64,000 nucleotides of DNA from JAIRVZ01 sp031553415 (lineage in GTDB: Bacteria > Bacteroidota > Bacteroidia > Bacteroidales > Azobacteroidaceae), in assembly GCA_031553415.1 (NCBI GenBank), contig JAVBLO010000054.1, positions 1-64,000 on the forward strand. Reading direction: 5' to 3'. Position numbers and translations under genes: made by a program. The first letter of the stretch is position 1. Each line of letters opens with the position of its first letter. This document shows, piece by piece, positions 61,225 through 64,000 of this stretch. The notes under the pieces were generated by a model that saw nothing but the letters and a program-made list of their open reading frames with translations, was not told the origin of the DNA and ran no database searches.

Positions 61225-62376
61225 TTATTCAAAATAATTTAATATTCTGTATCCGCCATCTTTCAGATAGGCTTCTTTCTTCATTTCCTTGATATCTCCG
61301 GCCATCATATCTTCAACCAGCATCGGTAAGCTATATTGTGGTGTCCAACCTAATTTCGTACGGGACTTAGTCGCATCGCCAATGAGCAATTCCACTTCAG
61401 TGGGACGGAAATATTGTGGGTCAACCCTCACCACTGACTCTCCTACCCTATCTGAAAAGGACTGGAGATAATTCTCGCCAACCTTTTCCTTGAAGATTTT
61501 TTCATCAAGCGTCGAGATATAACCGACTTCATCCGCTCCTTCGCCCCTGAACTCTATCACTACTCCAACTTCCTCAAATGCCATTTTGATAAAATCCCTG
61601 ATGGTGGTCGTAATACCGGTGGCGATTACATAATCATCAGGTGCATCCTGCTGGAGGATTAGGTACATCGCTTTGATATAATCCTTCGCATGACCCCAGT
61701 CGCGTTTACTCGAAAGATTACCCATAAAGACCTGTTTCTGCATACCCAATACTATCCTGGAGACTGCACGGGTTACTTTGCGGGTTACAAACGTTTCACC
61801 ACGGAGAGGTGATTCATGGTTGAACAGGATTCCATTACTTGCATGCATCTTATAGGCTTCACGGTAATTTACTGTAATCCAGAATGCATACATTTTGGCC
61901 ACTGCGTAAGGGCTTCGTGGATAAAACGGAGTGGTTTCCTTTTGTGGAACTTCCTGCACCAATCCATACAATTCGGAGGTGGAAGCCTGATAGATACGGG
62001 TTTTTTCTACCAGATTAAGTAAACGAACCGCTTCCAGGATGCGTAAAGTACCGATACCATCTACATTAGCTACATATTCGGGAGAATCAAAGCTCACTTT
62101 TACATGACTCATCGCTCCCAGATTGTATATTTCATCAGGTTTCACTTCGCCGATGATACGGGTGATATTCATTGAATCAGATAAATCGCCATAATGCAAT
62201 ATCAGGTTCCTGTTTTCCTGATGAGGGTCTTGATACAGATGGTCAATCCTGTCGGTATTAAACAGAGAGGCTCTTCTCTTGATACCATGTACAATATACC
62301 CTTTCTTAATTAGATATTCTGCTAAATATGCTCCGTCTTGTCCGGTGATACCGGTGATTAATGCTACTTTTCCCAT
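61225..62376 (-). CDS. gmd: GDP-mannose 4,6-dehydratase
   Basis: Converts GDP-mannose to GDP-4-keto-6-deoxymannose, the first step to GDP-L-fucose. It is a 383-residue short-chain dehydrogenase with 'ALITGITGQDGAYLAEYLIKKGY' (NADP site), 'STSELYGLVQEVPQKE', catalytic Tyr-x-x-x-Lys in 'SPYAVAKMYAFW' and 'FNHESPLRGETFVTRKVT', all Gmd hallmarks. Fcl, its pathway partner, is directly upstream. The gap to fcl holds a TTGAGAATT repeat. Confidence 0.97.
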   Translation of the reverse strand: MGKVALITGITGQDGAYLAEYLIKKGYIVHGIKRRASLFNTDRIDHLYQDPHQENRNLILHYGDLSDSMNITRIIGEVKPDEIYNLGAMSHVKVSFDSPEYVANVDGIGTLRILEAVRLLNLVEKTRIYQASTSELYGLVQEVPQKETTPFYPRSPYAVAKMYAFWITVNYREAYKMHASNGILFNHESPLRGETFVTRKVTRAVSRIVLGMQKQVFMGNLSSKRDWGHAKDYIKAMYLILQQDAPDDYVIATGITTTIRDFIKMAFEEVGVVIEFRGEGADEVGYISTLDEKIFKEKVGENYLQSFSDRVGESVVRVDPQYFRPTEVELLIGDATKSRTKLGWTPQYSLPMLVEDMMAGDIKEMKKEAYLKDGGYRILNYFE

Positions 62377-62385
62377 TCCTTCTTT

Positions 62386-62460
62386 TAATTGAGAATTGAG
62401 AATCGAGAATTAAAAGCTTTCATTTTTCACTTTCAATTCTCAATTCTCAACTCTCAATTA
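62386..62460. repeat. TTGAGAATT-unit hairpin supplying the fcl stop codon
   Basis: Two 26-nt arms (62386-62411 and 62435-62460) are complementary at 24 of 26 positions. They consist of TTGAGAATTGAGAAT tandem units. The fcl stop TGA (62454-62456) lies in the right arm. Shares a 16-mer with the infC-end repeat. Confidence 0.78.
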
Positions 62461-63530
62461 TTTTGTAAGTACCAATTATATAATTTTTCTATTCCTTCCT
62501 CTATCTCGATTTTATGTGTCCAGCCTAATTGATGGATTTTATCTACCTGTGTGAGCTTACGCATGGTGCCATCGGGTTTGTCGGCATTGAAATATAGTTC
62601 CCCGGCAAAATTAACTTTTTTAGCCACCAGATGGGCCAAATCTTTAATTGAAATTTCTTTGCCTGTGCCTATATTGATATGTGTATTACGCACTTCCTTT
62701 TCCCCCGGTTTGACAAGATCCTTGAAATCCACATGTTCCATTGCATATACGCAGGCATCGGCCATTTCTTCACTCCAGAGGAATTCACGCATGGGTTTAC
62801 CGGTTCCCCAGATTTCTACCCGTCCTTTCGAAACTCCATATTTTTGAAGGATTTTTCCTATTGATTCCTGTGGTGAATTGCCATCTGTTCCTTCAATCGG
62901 ACGTTTATTCAAATCTTTCTTTATAGCTGCCCAATTATTTTCTGTCAGGCATTTAGATAAATAAACTTTACGAAGCATGGCGGGCAATACATGCGATTTT
63001 TCCAAATCAAAATTATCATTCGGCCCATATAAATTAGTGGGCATTACCGAAATAAAATTTGTACCATATTGAAGATTGTAACTTTCACACATCTTGATGC
63101 CTGCTATTTTGGCAATTGCATAAGGTTCATTGGTATATTCCAACGGGGAAGTCAGCAAACAATCTTCCGGCATAGGTTGGGGTGCTTCTTTGGGATAGAT
63201 ACAGGTTGAACCTAAAAACAGAAGTTTTTTTACTCCCGATTTATAGGCGGCGTGGATGACATTATTCTGAATCATGATGTTTTCATAGATAAATTGCGCC
63301 CTGTAAGTGTTATTGGCTACAATCCCGCCTACTTTTGCTGCTGCTAAAAATACATATTCAGGTTTTTCTTTTTCGAAAAAATCCATTACTTCCTGTTGAT
63401 TTATCAAATCCAATTCATCAATGGATTTAAGTATAAAGTTTGAATAGCCTTTTTGCCGCAAATTCGACAAAATCGCAGAACCCACCAAACCCAAATGGCC
63501 GGCTAAATATATCTTCGAGTCTTTATGCAT
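62454..63530 (-). CDS. fcl: GDP-L-fucose synthase
   Basis: Epimerises and reduces GDP-4-keto-6-deoxymannose to GDP-L-fucose. About 358 residues from the second Met (MHKDSKIYLAGH), which suits the promoter at 63559-63591 better than the first Met (63545), whose leader would be only about 7-10 nt. Features: 'GHLGLVGSAIL' (NADP site), 'FLGSTCIYP', catalytic Tyr-x-x-x-Lys in 'YAIAKIAGIKMCESY' and 'NLYGPNDNFD'. It is the first gene of the fucose branch and its stop is inside a repeat. Confidence 0.95.
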   Translation of the reverse strand: MHKDSKIYLAGHLGLVGSAILSNLRQKGYSNFILKSIDELDLINQQEVMDFFEKEKPEYVFLAAAKVGGIVANNTYRAQFIYENIMIQNNVIHAAYKSGVKKLLFLGSTCIYPKEAPQPMPEDCLLTSPLEYTNEPYAIAKIAGIKMCESYNLQYGTNFISVMPTNLYGPNDNFDLEKSHVLPAMLRKVYLSKCLTENNWAAIKKDLNKRPIEGTDGNSPQESIGKILQKYGVSKGRVEIWGTGKPMREFLWSEEMADACVYAMEHVDFKDLVKPGEKEVRNTHINIGTGKEISIKDLAHLVAKKVNFAGELYFNADKPDGTMRKLTQVDKIHQLGWTHKIEIEEGIEKLYNWYLQNN

Positions 63531-63558
63531 AGTAATATTTATCATTAATTAGACTTGG

Positions 63559-63591
63559 CAAAGATACTATATATTATTATGTAAAATCAAA
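63559..63591 (-). promoter_or_regulatory. Promoter of fcl-gmd
   Basis: On the minus strand, TTTG (63591-63588), a 21-nt spacer and TATCTTTG (63566-63559). A full match at the long end of the spacer range. It supports the start at 63530. Confidence 0.72.
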
Positions 63592-63610
63592 CTCACAATA
63601 AAAAATAATG

Positions 63611-63618
63611 TATTTTTG
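63611..63618 (+). promoter_or_regulatory. -7 box of tex
   Basis: TATTTTTG on the plus strand, 20 nt before the tex ATG at 63639. No TTTG at the right distance is seen. Confidence 0.5.
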
Positions 63619-63638
63619 TGGCTTAAACATTTAATAAT

Positions 63639-64000
63639 ATGCAAGCGACTTATTCAAAAATCATTTCAGGATTACTCAATATTTCCGAACGGCAAATTTC
63701 CAAAACAATTGGTTTATTAGATGAAGGGGCGACTATTCCCTTTATCAGCCGGTATCGGAAAGAAGTTACAGGAGAATTAGATGAAGTAGCCGTAGGAGCT
63801 ATTAAACAACATTATGAAAAGCTGAAAGAGTTAAGTAAACGTAAAGAAACTATTCTTCAAACTATTGAAGAACAGGAAAAATTAACACCTGAGCTTAAAA
63901 ACCGTATTGAGAATTGTTGGGATGCTACAGAGTTGGAAGATATTTACTTGCCATATAAACCCAAAAGGCAAACCAAAGCAGAAATTGCGCGTAAAAAGGG
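63639..64000 (+). CDS. tex: Tex-family S1 RNA-binding transcription accessory protein, N-terminal part (runs off right edge)
   Basis: An open frame of 120 codons to the window edge. 'ERQISKTIGLLDEGATIPFISRYRKEVTGELDEVAVGAIK' and 'CWDATELEDIYLPYKPKRQTKAEIARKKG' are near-diagnostic for the Tex N-terminal helical domain. Full-length Tex (about 700-780 residues) binds nucleic acid through a C-terminal S1 domain, not in this window. Divergent from fcl. Confidence 0.93.
   Translation, partial: MQATYSKIISGLLNISERQISKTIGLLDEGATIPFISRYRKEVTGELDEVAVGAIKQHYEKLKELSKRKETILQTIEEQEKLTPELKNRIENCWDATELEDIYLPYKPKRQTKAEIARKK

Overview
This window looks like a chromosomal segment from a Bacteroidales-type member of the Bacteroidota. 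The evidence is a low-GC genome, a SusC/SusD polysaccharide utilisation locus, two proteins with type IX secretion (T9SS) sorting tails, the conserved purH-mreBCD-mrdA-rodA and thrS-infC-rpmI-rplT orders, and many promoters with the Bacteroidota -7 box TAnnTTTG (often with TTTG 19-21 nt upstream). The T9SS tails argue against the genus Bacteroides itself and favour a T9SS-bearing relative. No species is assigned.

Layout. 1-391: the N-terminal part of a tyrosine recombinase, which suggests a mobile element lies to the left. 0.4-7.6 kb: NADH dehydrogenase 2, an LtaS-type phosphotransferase, a small Cys-rich protein and pyruvate:ferredoxin oxidoreductase. 7.7-8.9 kb: a DUF4143-type AAA ATPase. 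9.0-16.4 kb: the cell-shape operon (purH, mreB, mreC, mreD, mrdA, rodA) on the minus strand. 16.5-17.5 kb: tatC and tatA. 17.7-21.9 kb: a plus-strand run of glutaminyl cyclase lipoprotein, sufE, SpoU methyltransferase, quinone reductase and pectate lyase. 22-26.3 kb: a Ca2+ P-type ATPase and a Tat-exported Gfo/Idh/MocA oxidoreductase. 26.5-30.2 kb: a degenerate LytM-like protein divergent from an sbcC without sbcD.

30.3-46.6 kb is a minus-strand glycan-utilisation locus: a carbohydrate esterase with a T9SS tail, a membrane-spanning regulator, SusC, SusD, a DUF3823 lipoprotein, a GH43-CBM6 protein with a T9SS tail, and an (alpha/alpha)6 glycosidase. The regulator joins a periplasmic LamG-like plus Kelch-like sensor to a cytoplasmic SARP-type winged-helix/BTAD output across one membrane helix. 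It is neither a hybrid two-component system nor SusR nor an ECF/anti-sigma pair, and it is the most novel-looking element in the window.

46.8-49.4 kb: a patatin, a structured non-coding RNA (possible 6S RNA) with its own promoter and terminator, then rplT, rpmI and infC, with thrS up to 51.4 kb. 51.5-63.5 kb: a TPR lipoprotein-like protein, then a surface-polysaccharide block (Wzc-like tyrosine kinase, two Wza-like lipoproteins, a FemAB-like transferase, a WcaJ-like initiating transferase, gmd and fcl) interleaved with the housekeeping genes def and ruvX. 63.6 kb to the end: the start of tex.

A second theme is a dense set of intergenic hairpins built from short reiterated units (GAAGTGAG, TTAAGAATTAA, TTGAGAATTGAG, CACAGATTTCAC and others). 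At least four of them supply the stop codon, and sometimes the last residues, of the neighbouring gene. They look like an expanding intergenic repeat class that doubles as transcript-end structure.
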